DNA from: JBNAVJ01 sp049700455
GTDB lineage: Bacteria > Bacteroidota > Ignavibacteria > Tepidaquicellales > Tepidaquicellaceae
NCBI GenBank assembly: GCA_049700455.1
Contig: JBNAVJ010000014.1
Coordinates: 1 to 50,081, forward strand
Length of the DNA stretch: 50,081 bases
Reading direction: 5' to 3'
Positions 9,010 to 18,446 of the stretch are shown one piece after another; the first letter of the stretch is position 1; each line of letters opens with the position of its first letter. The notes below the pieces were generated by a model. That model saw only the letters and a program-made list of their open reading frames with translations. It was not told the origin of the DNA and made no database searches. The translations under genes were made by a program, and so were the position numbers.

Positions 9010-9113
9010 TTAGTATCTGTTTTATTTTTGTTATACAGTTTATTATCCTCATATTTTAATATATATTTTTGTCTTTAATTTCTATATGTTTTTACTAATC
9101 AAATTTAAGAACA

Positions 9114-11585
9114 ATGAAAAAAATTTATATTTTCTTATGCCTTTTGGTACTGCCGATTTTCTCTGTATCGTTCTCTCAAGATTTAAAGATACCAAATAAT
9201 CCCTATGACAGAGCCGATGATTATACAAAAAGTAAAAATGCCTTTAATAGAGAAAGGTGGTTTTATGAACAACGGATGTACCCATTTTCTACTTTACCGT
9301 CAGATGCATATAGTAAAGCAGCCACTCAAAAATTTGAACTAAGACAAAAACAGGGGTTTTTTATGCTTCCTCCTTATAGCTGGATTTGCCTGGGACCAAC
9401 ACCGGGAACTTACCCTGGTTATGGCAACATTAGTTCTCGTATTACTTCCATTACTTTACATCCTTATGATCCAAACACTATTTTTATTGGTGGTGCTTTT
9501 GGAGGAATCTGGAAGTCTTCTGATGGTGGGAATAATTGGACTCCTTTAACCGACTTTGAAGTTTCACTTTCCACAGGAGCTATTGTAATAGACCCAACAA
9601 ATCCAAATATTATTTATTATGGAACAGGAGAGGCTACATACAGCGGTGCAAGTTATTATGGTAGAGGACTTTTGAAATCAACTAATGCTGGACTCAACTG
9701 GACGAACTATACAAATGGGTTACCTTCACTTACGTATTTTTCACGACTGGTTATCAGGCCTAACCATCCGACCGAATTACTTGCAGCACTTGGTAACAGC
9801 GGAGTTTATCGCAGTACCAACTCGGGACTTGATTGGTTTCCAGTACGTAGTGGTAGATGTGATGATGTTTTATTTTCATTAACAGGAGATACCGCCTGGA
9901 TAATTGGAAATGCTCAATCAATGAGAATCTCTACTAACGGAGGAGCTAATTTTGATGTAGTTGTTGGGGCGGGAATTGCTACATTCGGAACGCGGGTTCA
10001 TTTTGGTTATTGCAAAACTTCTCCGAATGTCTTTTATGTATCAATTTATGATGGAACAACAAATATCAGAATTTTCAAATCAACTGATAAAGGTTTTAAT
10101 TTTGTTGAAACAGCCTCAGGACAAATTAATAATGGTAGTCAAGCCTGGTATGACTTTTATATCCATGTAAGCCCGTTTAATCCTAATATCGCATTTGTAG
10201 GTACAATTGACATCTGGCGTACTACTGATGGAGGAACTTCTTTCCAAAATATAACCAATAGTTACTCTGGGGGAAACGTACATCCTGACCAACATAATAT
10301 GACGTTTCATCCATCAAATCCAAACATAATCTGGGCTGTTAATGATGGTGGTATTTGGTACTCAACAAATAACGGAACAAACTGGACAAATAAAAATACC
10401 AACTTAACCCTTACTCAATTTTATCGTATTGCAGCTGATCCAACAAATGCTGCACACCTACTTGGTGGAACTCAGGATAATGGGACTCAGAGAACTCTCG
10501 GAACACTTAATTGGAATGGAGCATTTGGGGGAGATGGGGGTGATGTTTGTTTTCACATTCAAAACCCAATATATATCCTCGGTGAAACACAAAATAATGG
10601 TGTAAGAAGATCTGTTAATGGTGGAAATTCCTGGTCATCTGCTACCAATGGATTATCCGGAACTGGAGCATGGGTTGGACCTTTAATTTCTCACCCTGAC
10701 TCAGCAGGGATTTTCTACACAGCCCGTCAGCAGGTTTTCAAAACTACTAATTATGCTGCAAGCTGGTTCCCTATTTCTACTGGCACATCAGGAACAATAC
10801 GCGAAATGGCAATCAGTAAAAATAGACCTGAAATTATATATGTAACATCAGGAAGTGTAGTCTATAAATCTTCAGATCGTGGTTATACCTTTTCTCAGGT
10901 TTCATCAGGAATGCCTAATAGAACTATTACAAGCATCAATATTCATCCTGATTCTGAGAATGTAGCAATTGTAACATTCTCAGGTTTTGGAGCTGGAAAA
11001 ATTTACAAAACAACTAATGGTGGGCAAAGTTGGAACAATATCAGTGGTAATCTACCTGATTCACCCTGCAATGATGGACTGATTTATTATCCTAATTTTT
11101 CTACTTCAACTTTATTCGCAGCTATGGATATTGGCGTCTTTGTAAGTACTAATAATGGAACAAACTGGACTGAACTTGCTAATGGATTGCCAAACACTGT
11201 TGCTATCCACCTTGACTACCATACAACAACTGGAAAACTACGAGTTGCAACTCATGGACGGGGGATCTGGGAACTTAACGGCTATTTTACGGGAGTAGTT
11301 AATCATTCACCATCAAGCCCTGAAGATTACAAGCTCTATCAAAATTACCCCAACCCATTCAACCCCTCTACAAGAATTACCTTTGAATTAAAGGCTAAGT
11401 CTCTGGTAACACTTACAGTATTTGATATCCTTGGCAAAACAATAAAAACTCTTGTCAATGAAACTCTTGTTCCCGGCTCATACGATGTTTTATTTGATGC
11501 TTCTGATTTATCAGTAGGTACATACTTTTACAGACTTACAACACCAGCCTTTAGTGAAACTAAAAGAATGGTGTTTATCAAATAG
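9114..11585 (+). CDS. Secreted Asp-box (BNR/sortilin-like) beta-propeller protein with T9SS sorting domain
   Basis: An 823-aa secreted protein: signal peptide (about 1-22, ending SFSQ), a long region built of Asp-box repeats, and a type A T9SS sorting domain at about 735-823 (LYQNYPNPFNPSTRITFELK ... SVGTYFYRL ... KRMVFIK). At least eight Asp-boxes of the S-x-D/N-x-G-x-x-W/F form are visible, e.g. SSDGGNNW, STNAGLNW, STNSGLDW, STDKGFNF, TTDGGTSF, STNNGTNW (twice) and TTNGGQSW. They mark one or two beta-propellers of the sialidase/sortilin/xyloglucanase fold. No sialidase catalytic set (Arg triad with a FRIP motif) was seen, so a structural or binding role is as likely as hydrolysis. Flanked by a 135-bp AT-rich gap upstream, so probably its own promoter. 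Confidence 0.85.
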   Translation: MKKIYIFLCLLVLPIFSVSFSQDLKIPNNPYDRADDYTKSKNAFNRERWFYEQRMYPFSTLPSDAYSKAATQKFELRQKQGFFMLPPYSWICLGPTPGTYPGYGNISSRITSITLHPYDPNTIFIGGAFGGIWKSSDGGNNWTPLTDFEVSLSTGAIVIDPTNPNIIYYGTGEATYSGASYYGRGLLKSTNAGLNWTNYTNGLPSLTYFSRLVIRPNHPTELLAALGNSGVYRSTNSGLDWFPVRSGRCDDVLFSLTGDTAWIIGNAQSMRISTNGGANFDVVVGAGIATFGTRVHFGYCKTSPNVFYVSIYDGTTNIRIFKSTDKGFNFVETASGQINNGSQAWYDFYIHVSPFNPNIAFVGTIDIWRTTDGGTSFQNITNSYSGGNVHPDQHNMTFHPSNPNIIWAVNDGGIWYSTNNGTNWTNKNTNLTLTQFYRIAADPTNAAHLLGGTQDNGTQRTLGTLNWNGAFGGDGGDVCFHIQNPIYILGETQNNGVRRSVNGGNSWSSATNGLSGTGAWVGPLISHPDSAGIFYTARQQVFKTTNYAASWFPISTGTSGTIREMAISKNRPEIIYVTSGSVVYKSSDRGYTFSQVSSGMPNRTITSINIHPDSENVAIVTFSGFGAGKIYKTTNGGQSWNNISGNLPDSPCNDGLIYYPNFSTSTLFAAMDIGVFVSTNNGTNWTELANGLPNTVAIHLDYHTTTGKLRVATHGRGIWELNGYFTGVVNHSPSSPEDYKLYQNYPNPFNPSTRITFELKAKSLVTLTVFDILGKTIKTLVNETLVPGSYDVLFDASDLSVGTYFYRLTTPAFSETKRMVFIK

Positions 11586-11608
11586 TTTCTTAAATCAATA
11601 AATTTTTC

Positions 11609-11644
11609 AAAGGGAGAACAACGGGAGTAAGGTGTTCTCCCTTT
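11609..11644. terminator. Bidirectional hairpin between convergent genes
   Basis: A perfect 12-bp inverted repeat (11609-11620 with 11633-11644) with a 12-nt loop lies between the plus-strand propeller gene and the minus-strand SDR gene. On the minus strand it is followed by a T-rich stretch (complement of 11590-11608); on the plus strand the T run is poor. Confidence 0.7.
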
Positions 11645-11664
11645 ACCTAAAACTCAAGTTAACC

Positions 11665-12567
11665 CTACCTTACATTTTCAAGAATCTGATTAAGAATCTG
11701 TCTAAGTGCTTGTTTTATAGGGAGAGGTTTTAATCCATAGAACTGAAGTTTCTCAGTATTTAAAGATACATCATAAACTTTGGGGAAATCCGGTATATCA
11801 TCCATTGAGATAGCATCAATCAAAGTTTTTTCAAATCCTGCCATATTACACACCATTTCACCCAGTTCAACACGAGACACTCTATCAATACCACCAAAGT
11901 TATAAATGCCTGATGGTATACCACCTTCACATATAGTTTTAATCATCTCTGCAGCATTTAGTAAAGAAAGTGGGGTTCGTATTTGATCCTTAAACAACTT
12001 AACTCTTAGACCATTTTTAAGATTTTGATACATAAGATGAAAATTGTTTCTTGAATGGTTTAAACCGAAACCTATTAAGAGTGAAGTTCTTAAAATTATG
12101 TAAGCTGAAGTCTCATTTACAATTTCTTTTTCTGCAAGAAGTTTGGTCTCAGCGTATAAGGATACAGGATTAACTGGTGAATCTTCTGTAAGCCATCCAC
12201 CTGTATTTCCATCATAGACAAGATCAGTAGAAGTATAAATTAAAGTACACCCAATTTTTTCGCACATTTGAGCAATCACTTCCGTAGCTTCTACATTCAC
12301 TTTGTAAACCAGACTTCTGTTCTGGGCATTGCAAGATTCAGGCCTTGAAAAACAAGCTGTATGTATAACAAAGTCAGGATGATACTCTAATATCATTTTC
12401 TTAATCAAACTAAAGTCTGAAATATCCACTTGATAGGTCTGATAAGCTGTACAGTTACCTGCATTCTTATTATAAAGAGTAAGAAGTTCATAATCTTTAC
12501 CAAGTGAAATGTTGAGATATTGTCCTAATAAACCACTACCTCCTGTAATTAATATTTTCTTCTTCAT
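11665..12567 (-). CDS. RmlD-like NAD(P)-dependent sugar-nucleotide reductase (SDR family)
   Basis: An extended SDR protein of 300 aa in the RmlD (dTDP-4-dehydrorhamnose reductase) subgroup. The nucleotide-binding loop is ITGGSGLLGQYLN at residues 6-18, a DISDFSLI segment provides the usual acidic residue, and the active site reads STDLVYDG followed by Y-A-E-T-K (SLYAETKLLAEKE), the Tyr-x3-Lys pair typical of RmlD. The usual product would be an activated deoxysugar such as dTDP-L-rhamnose, but rmlA, rmlB and rmlC are not nearby, so the substrate is unproven. It is a single gene, divergent from the next membrane-protein gene across a 90-bp gap. Confidence 0.8.
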   Translation of the reverse strand: MKKKILITGGSGLLGQYLNISLGKDYELLTLYNKNAGNCTAYQTYQVDISDFSLIKKMILEYHPDFVIHTACFSRPESCNAQNRSLVYKVNVEATEVIAQMCEKIGCTLIYTSTDLVYDGNTGGWLTEDSPVNPVSLYAETKLLAEKEIVNETSAYIILRTSLLIGFGLNHSRNNFHLMYQNLKNGLRVKLFKDQIRTPLSLLNAAEMIKTICEGGIPSGIYNFGGIDRVSRVELGEMVCNMAGFEKTLIDAISMDDIPDFPKVYDVSLNTEKLQFYGLKPLPIKQALRQILNQILENVR

Positions 12568-12597
12568 TAATCTAAGAACTTATTTAATTTATTCTTT

Positions 12598-12632
12598 GTA
12601 TTACATAAAGGAAAATATTAATTTTGTAATAC
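12598..12632. repeat. Inverted repeat in divergent intergenic region
   Basis: GTATTACA (12598-12605) and TGTAATAC (12625-12632) form a perfect 8-bp inverted repeat with a 19-bp spacer in the 90-bp gap between two divergently transcribed genes. It may be an operator for a dimeric regulator, but the region is very AT-rich and chance is possible. Confidence 0.3.
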
Positions 12633-12657
12633 TTTTTATATATAAATAGGTAAAGTT

Positions 12658-13512
12658 ATGAATAGTGAATCTGAAGTACAATTTTTTTCTCAATCCAAAA
12701 ATCGTAGAAGGTGGGCAATTTTCTTATGGATAATTGCATTTCTAATTACAATTATAGCAGCATATTGGCAACGTCTCACAGCGCCCACCTATCCTCTCAA
12801 AGGCAAAATCTTACTTTCAAACGAAGAAATATCATATAACCTCCCGAGAAGTGCTTCTACCTCATCGAGTTGTCATATATCAATTTATGTCAGAAAAGAG
12901 GGTATTAAAGGCAGAATTAGTTATAAGCGAGAAAATACCACAGAACCATTTACTGAAGTGGATATGATTTCACGCAATGATTCTCTGATATTTGACCTTC
13001 CTCCTCTTCCCGCAGCAGGTAAATATAAATATTATATTGATTTAATTGATAACAATATCAAGAGAACAATACCTAAGGATGATCTCAGGTCACCTGCTGA
13101 GGCAGTTGTTATTAGATTCAAAGATGATGTACCCACATCTCTTTTGATAGTACATGTGATAGTTATGTTTACAGCTATGCTGTTATCCAACCGAACTGGT
13201 CTTGAAGTGTTACGGAAATCAATGAATTACAAGAAATTTGCTTACTGGACTTTAGGGTTATTGATGTTGGGAGGCTTTATTCTTGGTCCGCTTGTTCAAA
13301 AATATGCATTTGGTGAATTTTGGACGGGTTTCCCGTTAGGTTATGATTTAACTGACAATAAAACATTAATAGCTATAGTTGTATGGGCAATTGCCATTAT
13401 AATGGCAAGAAAACCAGATAAAGCAAAGCTCTGGATTATAGTAGCAACCTTAATTACTCTAATTGTGTTCCTTATCCCTCACAGTCTATTAAGCGGAAAT
13501 GTTCCTAAATAA
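12658..13512 (+). CDS. Conserved-looking membrane protein of unknown function
   Basis: The 284-aa protein has one N-terminal helix (about residues 18-38, WAIFLWIIAFLITIIAAYW), then about 120 residues of soluble, probably periplasmic beta-rich sequence, then about four helices (roughly 160-178, 194-215, 233-248 and 255-275). The soluble part contains PLKGKILLSNEEISYNLPRS and ends before the second helix. I do not recognise the family. The gene ends 16 bp before the M28 peptidase start and both probably share a transcript. Confidence 0.65.
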   Translation: MNSESEVQFFSQSKNRRRWAIFLWIIAFLITIIAAYWQRLTAPTYPLKGKILLSNEEISYNLPRSASTSSSCHISIYVRKEGIKGRISYKRENTTEPFTEVDMISRNDSLIFDLPPLPAAGKYKYYIDLIDNNIKRTIPKDDLRSPAEAVVIRFKDDVPTSLLIVHVIVMFTAMLLSNRTGLEVLRKSMNYKKFAYWTLGLLMLGGFILGPLVQKYAFGEFWTGFPLGYDLTDNKTLIAIVVWAIAIIMARKPDKAKLWIIVATLITLIVFLIPHSLLSGNVPK

Positions 13513-13528
13513 TTTAAACTATAAAGAA

Positions 13529-15337
13529 ATGAAAAAGGCAGCTTCAATTGTATTTTTATTTATTGCATTAGTTAATGTTACTTTTGCACAAACAGATAAA
13601 AATTATTCCATCACTCCACAAAATATTTATGAACACGTAAAATATCTGGCTTCTGATAAACTTGAGGGGAGATTCCCTGGCTCTGAAGGGATACAACTTG
13701 CAAAAGATTATATCTCAAATGAATTTGAAAAATACGGACTGACACCTTATGGCGAGCAGGGATTTTTTCAAGAATTTGAAATGGTAACCGGTGTCTCTCT
13801 CGGTACTGATAATTTTCTTAAGCTGACCACTAAAAAGAAAGAATTTAATCTAAAAATTAATAAAGACTTTACCCCACTTTCATACTCTGTCTCGGGAGAA
13901 GTAACAGGAGAAGTTGTTTTTATTGGATACGGAATAAGCGCCCCAGAGCTTAATTATGATGATTATATAGATGCTAATAATAACCCAATTGATGTTGAAG
14001 GGAAAATCGTCCTGCTAATGAGATATTCACCTGAATACGGCTTACCAGTAGATAGATTTTCTAAATTTGAAGATACCCGATTCAAAACAATTATAGCTAG
14101 AGAAAAAAAGGCTAAAGCAGTGATTGTTTTTAATGGGGAAATATCTGATGAAGAGGATTACTTACACAAATTTGGATATGAAATGTTTCCCAACACTTCT
14201 GGAATCCCTATCGTTCAAATTAAAAGAGAAGTATTAAAGAATATTTTATTGAGTAATGGAATTACTATAGATAAAATTGAAGCTGATTATAGAAATAATA
14301 AAGGGACTGTAAATATTCATAATTTTTCTTCACATCTAAAAGTTGACATAAAAGTTGAAAATGTTAAAACGGCAAATGTTATTGGCTTCATACAAGGCAA
14401 CGATGAAAATCTAAAGGATGAAGTTATCGTAATCGGGGCCCATTATGATCACCTTGGTTATGGAACTTCAAACTCTCTTTACACAGGAAAGGAAAAGCTA
14501 ATTCACTATGGAGCCGACGATAACGCCTCTGGTACAGCGGGAGTTCTCGAATTGGCACATTACTTTTCCCTCAATCGCGAGCAATTAAAACGAAGTGTGT
14601 TATTCATATGCTTCAGTGGAGAAGAAGAAGGATTACTTGGTTCAAATTATTTCGTAAATTCCTCTATTTTCAAGAAACTTAACATTGTTGCAATGATTAA
14701 TATGGATATGATTGGACGACTTCGTGACAACAAACTAATTATTAATGGGGTGGGGACATCTTCTGTATGGGATTCTCTAATAAAGATAACAAATAGTATA
14801 CATAATTTTAATCTTACTACCACTCCTGAGGGATTTGGACCTTCTGATCATGCTTCCTTTTATGGTAAAGGGGTTCCGGTATTAATGTTCTTTACTGATC
14901 TGCATGAAGACTATCATAAACCAACTGATACTTATGACAAGATAAATTCTGAAGGTGAAAGTAAGATATTAAAATTTATAGCCGATCTTACAATCAATCT
15001 AAACCATTATCCACATAAACCAAATTATATTGCTGCAACAAAGTCTGAAAAACAAACAGATGAAAAAACCAAAGTATCAGTGTATGTAGGAACTATACCT
15101 GATTTCGCATCTAATACAGAAGGATATAAAATTTCTGGAGTAAGCCCTGGAAGTCCAGCTGAAAAAGCGGGATTAATGGCTGGAGATATAATAATAAAGT
15201 TTGGTGACAAAGAAATAAAAAATCTTTACGATTATACAGCCGCTTTAGCGCAATTTAAACCTGGTAATGAAGTTGAAGTAGTTGTTTTAAGAAACAGTGA
15301 AACTGTAACATTGAAGCTCACCCTTGGGAAAAAATAG
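13529..15337 (+). CDS. Secreted M28-family zinc aminopeptidase with PDZ domain
   Basis: A metallopeptidase expected in the periplasm or at the surface. An upstream in-frame ATG at 13499 exists, but the ATG at 13529 begins a proper signal peptide (MKKAASIVFLFIALVNVTFA then Q), so this start (602 aa) is preferred. The order is: signal peptide; N-terminal M28 part with an inserted PA-like domain (about 100-260); catalytic core with zinc ligands in GAHYDHLG, GADDNASGTAG, SGEEEGLLGS, NMDMIGR and DYHKPTDTYD; and a C-terminal PDZ domain (about 515-600, ISGVSPGSPAEKAGLMAGD). All expected metal ligands are present. Such proteins trim peptides for nutrition or envelope turnover. It converges with nuoF, the stops being only 8 bp apart. 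Confidence 0.9.
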   Translation: MKKAASIVFLFIALVNVTFAQTDKNYSITPQNIYEHVKYLASDKLEGRFPGSEGIQLAKDYISNEFEKYGLTPYGEQGFFQEFEMVTGVSLGTDNFLKLTTKKKEFNLKINKDFTPLSYSVSGEVTGEVVFIGYGISAPELNYDDYIDANNNPIDVEGKIVLLMRYSPEYGLPVDRFSKFEDTRFKTIIAREKKAKAVIVFNGEISDEEDYLHKFGYEMFPNTSGIPIVQIKREVLKNILLSNGITIDKIEADYRNNKGTVNIHNFSSHLKVDIKVENVKTANVIGFIQGNDENLKDEVIVIGAHYDHLGYGTSNSLYTGKEKLIHYGADDNASGTAGVLELAHYFSLNREQLKRSVLFICFSGEEEGLLGSNYFVNSSIFKKLNIVAMINMDMIGRLRDNKLIINGVGTSSVWDSLIKITNSIHNFNLTTTPEGFGPSDHASFYGKGVPVLMFFTDLHEDYHKPTDTYDKINSEGESKILKFIADLTINLNHYPHKPNYIAATKSEKQTDEKTKVSVYVGTIPDFASNTEGYKISGVSPGSPAEKAGLMAGDIIIKFGDKEIKNLYDYTAALAQFKPGNEVEVVVLRNSETVTLKLTLGKK

Positions 15338-15338
15338 G

Positions 15339-15360
15339 GATAAAGTCAGACACCTTTATC
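15339..15360. terminator. Small hairpin between convergent stops
   Basis: GATAAAG (15339-15345) pairs with CTTTATC (15354-15360) around an 8-nt loop, straddling the stop codon of nuoF. There is no good T run on either side, so this is only a possible shared terminator. Confidence 0.3.
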
Positions 15361-16647
15361 ACCTCGAAGTGAATGAACATAATTCTTAGGAGTTAATTTA
15401 ATTTCCTGCGGTAGGATTTTATTTTCAAATTCCTTTCTAAATTTGCGTATAGTCCATTTTACAGGCCAGGCGGCTGCATCTCCAAGTGCACAGATCGTGT
15501 TTCCTTCAATATTTTCAGCTACGTCAATAAGCAAATCAAGATCCTCTTGTCTTCCCTGCCCTTCATCTATGCGTTTAAGAATTCTATAAAGCCAACCTGT
15601 TCCCTCTCTACAGGGAGTACATTGCCCACAGGATTCGTGATAATAAAATTTCGCAATTCTCATTAAAATCTTGACAAGATCTCTCCCTTCACTAATAACT
15701 ATAACACCTGCTGTTCCAATTGCTGAACCAATTTCTTTTAATGAAGCATCATCCATTCTTATCTTTAATGCTTCATCTCGTGTTAGAGGTGGCATCGAAG
15801 TTCCACCAGGAATAACCATTTTAATTTCCCTTCCCTCAATAACTCCCCCACAGTAATCATTAATAATAGTCATAAGTGGAGTACCAGTTTCAAGTTCATA
15901 AACTCCTGGCTTATTTACATCACCGCTTACACCAAAAAGAAGTGTCCCCGGGTGTTTCGGTGCACCTATTTTTGCAAACCATTCCCCCCCATTTTTTATA
16001 ATTTCAGGTACATTCGTTATTGTTTCAATATTATTGATAGTAGTTGGGCATCCCCATAAACCATATTGAGCCGGAAAAGGAGGTTTAACGCGTGGATATC
16101 CCCGTTTTCCTTCAATTGAGTTCATAAGTGCTGATTCCTCCCCACAGATATAAGCACCCGCCCCTTTATGGATATACATTTCACAAGAAAAATCTGTCCC
16201 TAAAATATTTTTCCCAATAAATCCGTGTGAATAGGCATCATCAATAGCTTTTTGTAAAAGGTTAATCCATCTATAGTATTCTCCTCTTATGTAAACATAA
16301 ATTACCCGAACCCCCATAGCATAAGCCGCGAGTAATGCCCCTTCAATAAATTGGTGAGGGTTTTTCTCAAAAATCTCTCTATCTTTAAAACTCCCGGGCT
16401 CACTTTCGTCTCCATTACAACAAAGGTATTTTGGCTTTACAGAAGTTTTTGGCATAAATGACCATTTCAAACCAGTAGGAAAACAAGCTCCTCCTCTGCC
16501 CCGCAAGTTCGATTTTTTCACTTCCTCTATTATATCATCTGGTTTCATTGTCTTCAATGCCTTTTCAAGAGTAGAATATCCACCATTAGCAATGTAAACT
16601 TCAATCTTGTAAAAATCAGGAATATTTTTCAAAATTATTTTCGTCAT
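15346..16647 (-). CDS. nuoF: NADH-quinone oxidoreductase subunit F
   Basis: FMN- and NADH-binding subunit of respiratory complex I (433 aa). Seen in order: the FMN loop GRGGACFPTGLKWS (residues about 50-63), GDESEPGSFKDRE, GAGAYICGEESALMNSIEGK for NADH, PPFPAQYGLWGCPTTINNIET, and the N3 [4Fe-4S] ligands in ESCGQCTPCREGT plus the later Cys in NTICALGDAAAWP. The FMN loop has Cys (codon TGT) where the family has Gly in GRGGAGF, an unusual change. It is last in the minus-strand run nuoC-D-E-F, 2 bp after nuoE; nuoG does not follow. Confidence 0.95.
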   Translation of the reverse strand: MTKIILKNIPDFYKIEVYIANGGYSTLEKALKTMKPDDIIEEVKKSNLRGRGGACFPTGLKWSFMPKTSVKPKYLCCNGDESEPGSFKDREIFEKNPHQFIEGALLAAYAMGVRVIYVYIRGEYYRWINLLQKAIDDAYSHGFIGKNILGTDFSCEMYIHKGAGAYICGEESALMNSIEGKRGYPRVKPPFPAQYGLWGCPTTINNIETITNVPEIIKNGGEWFAKIGAPKHPGTLLFGVSGDVNKPGVYELETGTPLMTIINDYCGGVIEGREIKMVIPGGTSMPPLTRDEALKIRMDDASLKEIGSAIGTAGVIVISEGRDLVKILMRIAKFYYHESCGQCTPCREGTGWLYRILKRIDEGQGRQEDLDLLIDVAENIEGNTICALGDAAAWPVKWTIRKFRKEFENKILPQEIKLTPKNYVHSLRGDKGV

Positions 16648-16649
16648 AA

Positions 16650-17150
16650 TTATTTGTGGCTTAAATCATATTGTTGTTTAAAAGTTTCAATAATTGAATC
16701 AAGTTTTTCCTTAGTGAGATTTTCATAATAATCTTTGTTATTGACTTGCATTACTGGGGCTGTTGCACAACTTCCAAGGCATTCTACTTCTTCAATTGAA
16801 AACATTTCATCCTCTGATATTTCATTTTCTGTAATACCTACTTTAGCCTTCACATATTCATAAAGTTCATACGCACCTCTTAACATACAGGACACATTGG
16901 TACAAATCTGTAAATGAAATTTGCCTTTTGGTTTTTTACAGAACATTGTATAAAAACTAACTACTCCGAGGATATGTTCATAATTTATATGGAGAAGATC
17001 CCCAAGATATTTCATTGCCTCTTCAGAAATCCAACCATATTTCTCCTGAATCATCCAAAGAGCAGGAATTAAAACAGAATGTGTATTCTGGTAACGAGTT
17101 TTTAGTTTGTCAATTTCTTGTAGTTCTTTTTCATCAAAATATATTTCCAT
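16650..17150 (-). CDS. nuoE: NADH-quinone oxidoreductase subunit E
   Basis: Peripheral complex I subunit of the thioredoxin-like [2Fe-2S] ferredoxin fold (166 aa, normal length), carrying cluster N1a. The four ligands are visible as C-x4-C (CTNVSC) and C-x3-C (CLGSC) within ECLGSCATAPVMQVN. The N-terminal helical part contains LIPALWMIQEKYGWI, a standard family motif. It lies between nuoD (2-bp gap) and nuoF (2-bp gap), which points to one transcript. Confidence 0.95.
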   Translation of the reverse strand: MEIYFDEKELQEIDKLKTRYQNTHSVLIPALWMIQEKYGWISEEAMKYLGDLLHINYEHILGVVSFYTMFCKKPKGKFHLQICTNVSCMLRGAYELYEYVKAKVGITENEISEDEMFSIEEVECLGSCATAPVMQVNNKDYYENLTKEKLDSIIETFKQQYDLSHK

Positions 17151-17152
17151 AG

Positions 17153-18430
17153 TTATTTATCTGCTTCTCCCATAACAGGGTCAAGGCTACCAATGATGAC
17201 CACAGTATCAGATATTAAACAGTCTTTCATCATCACTGGTAATGCTTGTAGATTACAAAAACTTGGAGATCTGATTTTCAATCTCCAGGGGTGCCCACTA
17301 CCATCACTTTTTATGTAAAACCCCAGTTCACCCTTTGAAGACTCAATAGCAAAATATGATTCCCCAATAGGAGGTGAACCACCAAAATTTATCAGCATAA
17401 AATCATTTATTAGTTCTTCCATTTTAGTATATATCCTTTCTTTTTTAGGAAGAACTTTTTTAGGATCAAAGGCATTATACTCCCCAGAAGGTAACTTTTC
17501 TAAACACTGCTTAATTATCTTTACAGATTCTATCATTTCTTCAACTCTGACATAATAACGAGCAAGACAATCACTATCATTATATACCGGGATATTAAAA
17601 TCAAGTTTATCATATATAAGGTAAGGCTCATCTTTTCTCAAATCGCGTTCTACCCCAGCAGCACGTAAAAGAGGGCCCGTAACACCATATTCTATTAAAT
17701 CTTCTTTTGACATATAACCTATACCTTCTGTTCGCTTAATAAAGATTTTATTTCTTTCAACAATATCTCTCATTTCTTTCAAATAGGCAGGAAATTCATT
17801 TACAAATTTTCTGGTCGCTGCAATTGCTTCTTCAGATATATCTTGTGCAACACCTCCGATTCTTGTATAAGAAGTTGTAAACCTAACCCCTGTAATCAAA
17901 TCATAAATATCAAGTATTTTTTCCCTTTCTCTCATAGCCCATAAAAACGGGGTTAATGCCCCCGTATCCATAACATAGGTACCATAAGCTATCAAATGTG
18001 ATTGGAGTCTCCCTAACTCTGAACAAATTGTGCGAATATATTTACCTCGCTCAGGTACTTCAAGATTTAATAACTTTTCCACTGCAAGAGTATATGCTAC
18101 ATTATTATGAATAGGCTGTAAATAGTCAAGACGATCAGTATGGGGAATAAATTCATGATAAGTCATTGCTTCAGCAAGTTTCTCATAACCACGGTGTAAA
18201 TAACCAAGGTCAGGAACAACTTTTTTAATAATCTCACCATCAAGACTCAGTAATAGTCTTAAAACGCCATGAGTAGCCGGGTGTTGAGGTCCCATATTTA
18301 ACACCATTTCATTTTCGAGTGGATCGTCAAACTCTACTGTTAAGTCTTTAGTTTCAAGTGCTTCGAGTATTCGGGTACGTCTAATTTCAGGATTATCCGA
18401 TTGTAATTGTTCATACTTTGTGTGTCCCAT
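17153..18430 (-). CDS. nuoD: NADH-quinone oxidoreductase subunit D
   Basis: The 49-kDa complex I subunit that forms part of the quinone site. The frame is open to 18520, but that extension runs into nuoC and reads as an unrelated hydrophobic stretch; the ATG at 18430 (425 aa) is preferred and has AAGGA about 11 nt upstream. Key motifs: NMGPQHPATHGVLRL, LDYLQPIHNNVAY, GVRFTTSYTRIGG, and the C-terminal GSLDPVMGEADK. NuoC and NuoD are separate proteins here, not fused as in E. coli. Confidence 0.95.
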   Translation of the reverse strand: MGHTKYEQLQSDNPEIRRTRILEALETKDLTVEFDDPLENEMVLNMGPQHPATHGVLRLLLSLDGEIIKKVVPDLGYLHRGYEKLAEAMTYHEFIPHTDRLDYLQPIHNNVAYTLAVEKLLNLEVPERGKYIRTICSELGRLQSHLIAYGTYVMDTGALTPFLWAMREREKILDIYDLITGVRFTTSYTRIGGVAQDISEEAIAATRKFVNEFPAYLKEMRDIVERNKIFIKRTEGIGYMSKEDLIEYGVTGPLLRAAGVERDLRKDEPYLIYDKLDFNIPVYNDSDCLARYYVRVEEMIESVKIIKQCLEKLPSGEYNAFDPKKVLPKKERIYTKMEELINDFMLINFGGSPPIGESYFAIESSKGELGFYIKSDGSGHPWRLKIRSPSFCNLQALPVMMKDCLISDTVVIIGSLDPVMGEADK

Positions 18431-18446
18431 AGAAATCCAGTCCTTA

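Noticed and set aside
9114..11585. Repeated Asp-box DNA segments as a possible repeat array
   Set aside because: The repeats are protein-level propeller blades with diverged DNA, not a CRISPR or tandem DNA repeat.
13499..13528. Upstream in-frame ATG of the M28 peptidase
   Set aside because: It would place ten polar residues before a signal peptide and overlaps the previous gene; the ATG at 13529 gives a clean signal peptide.
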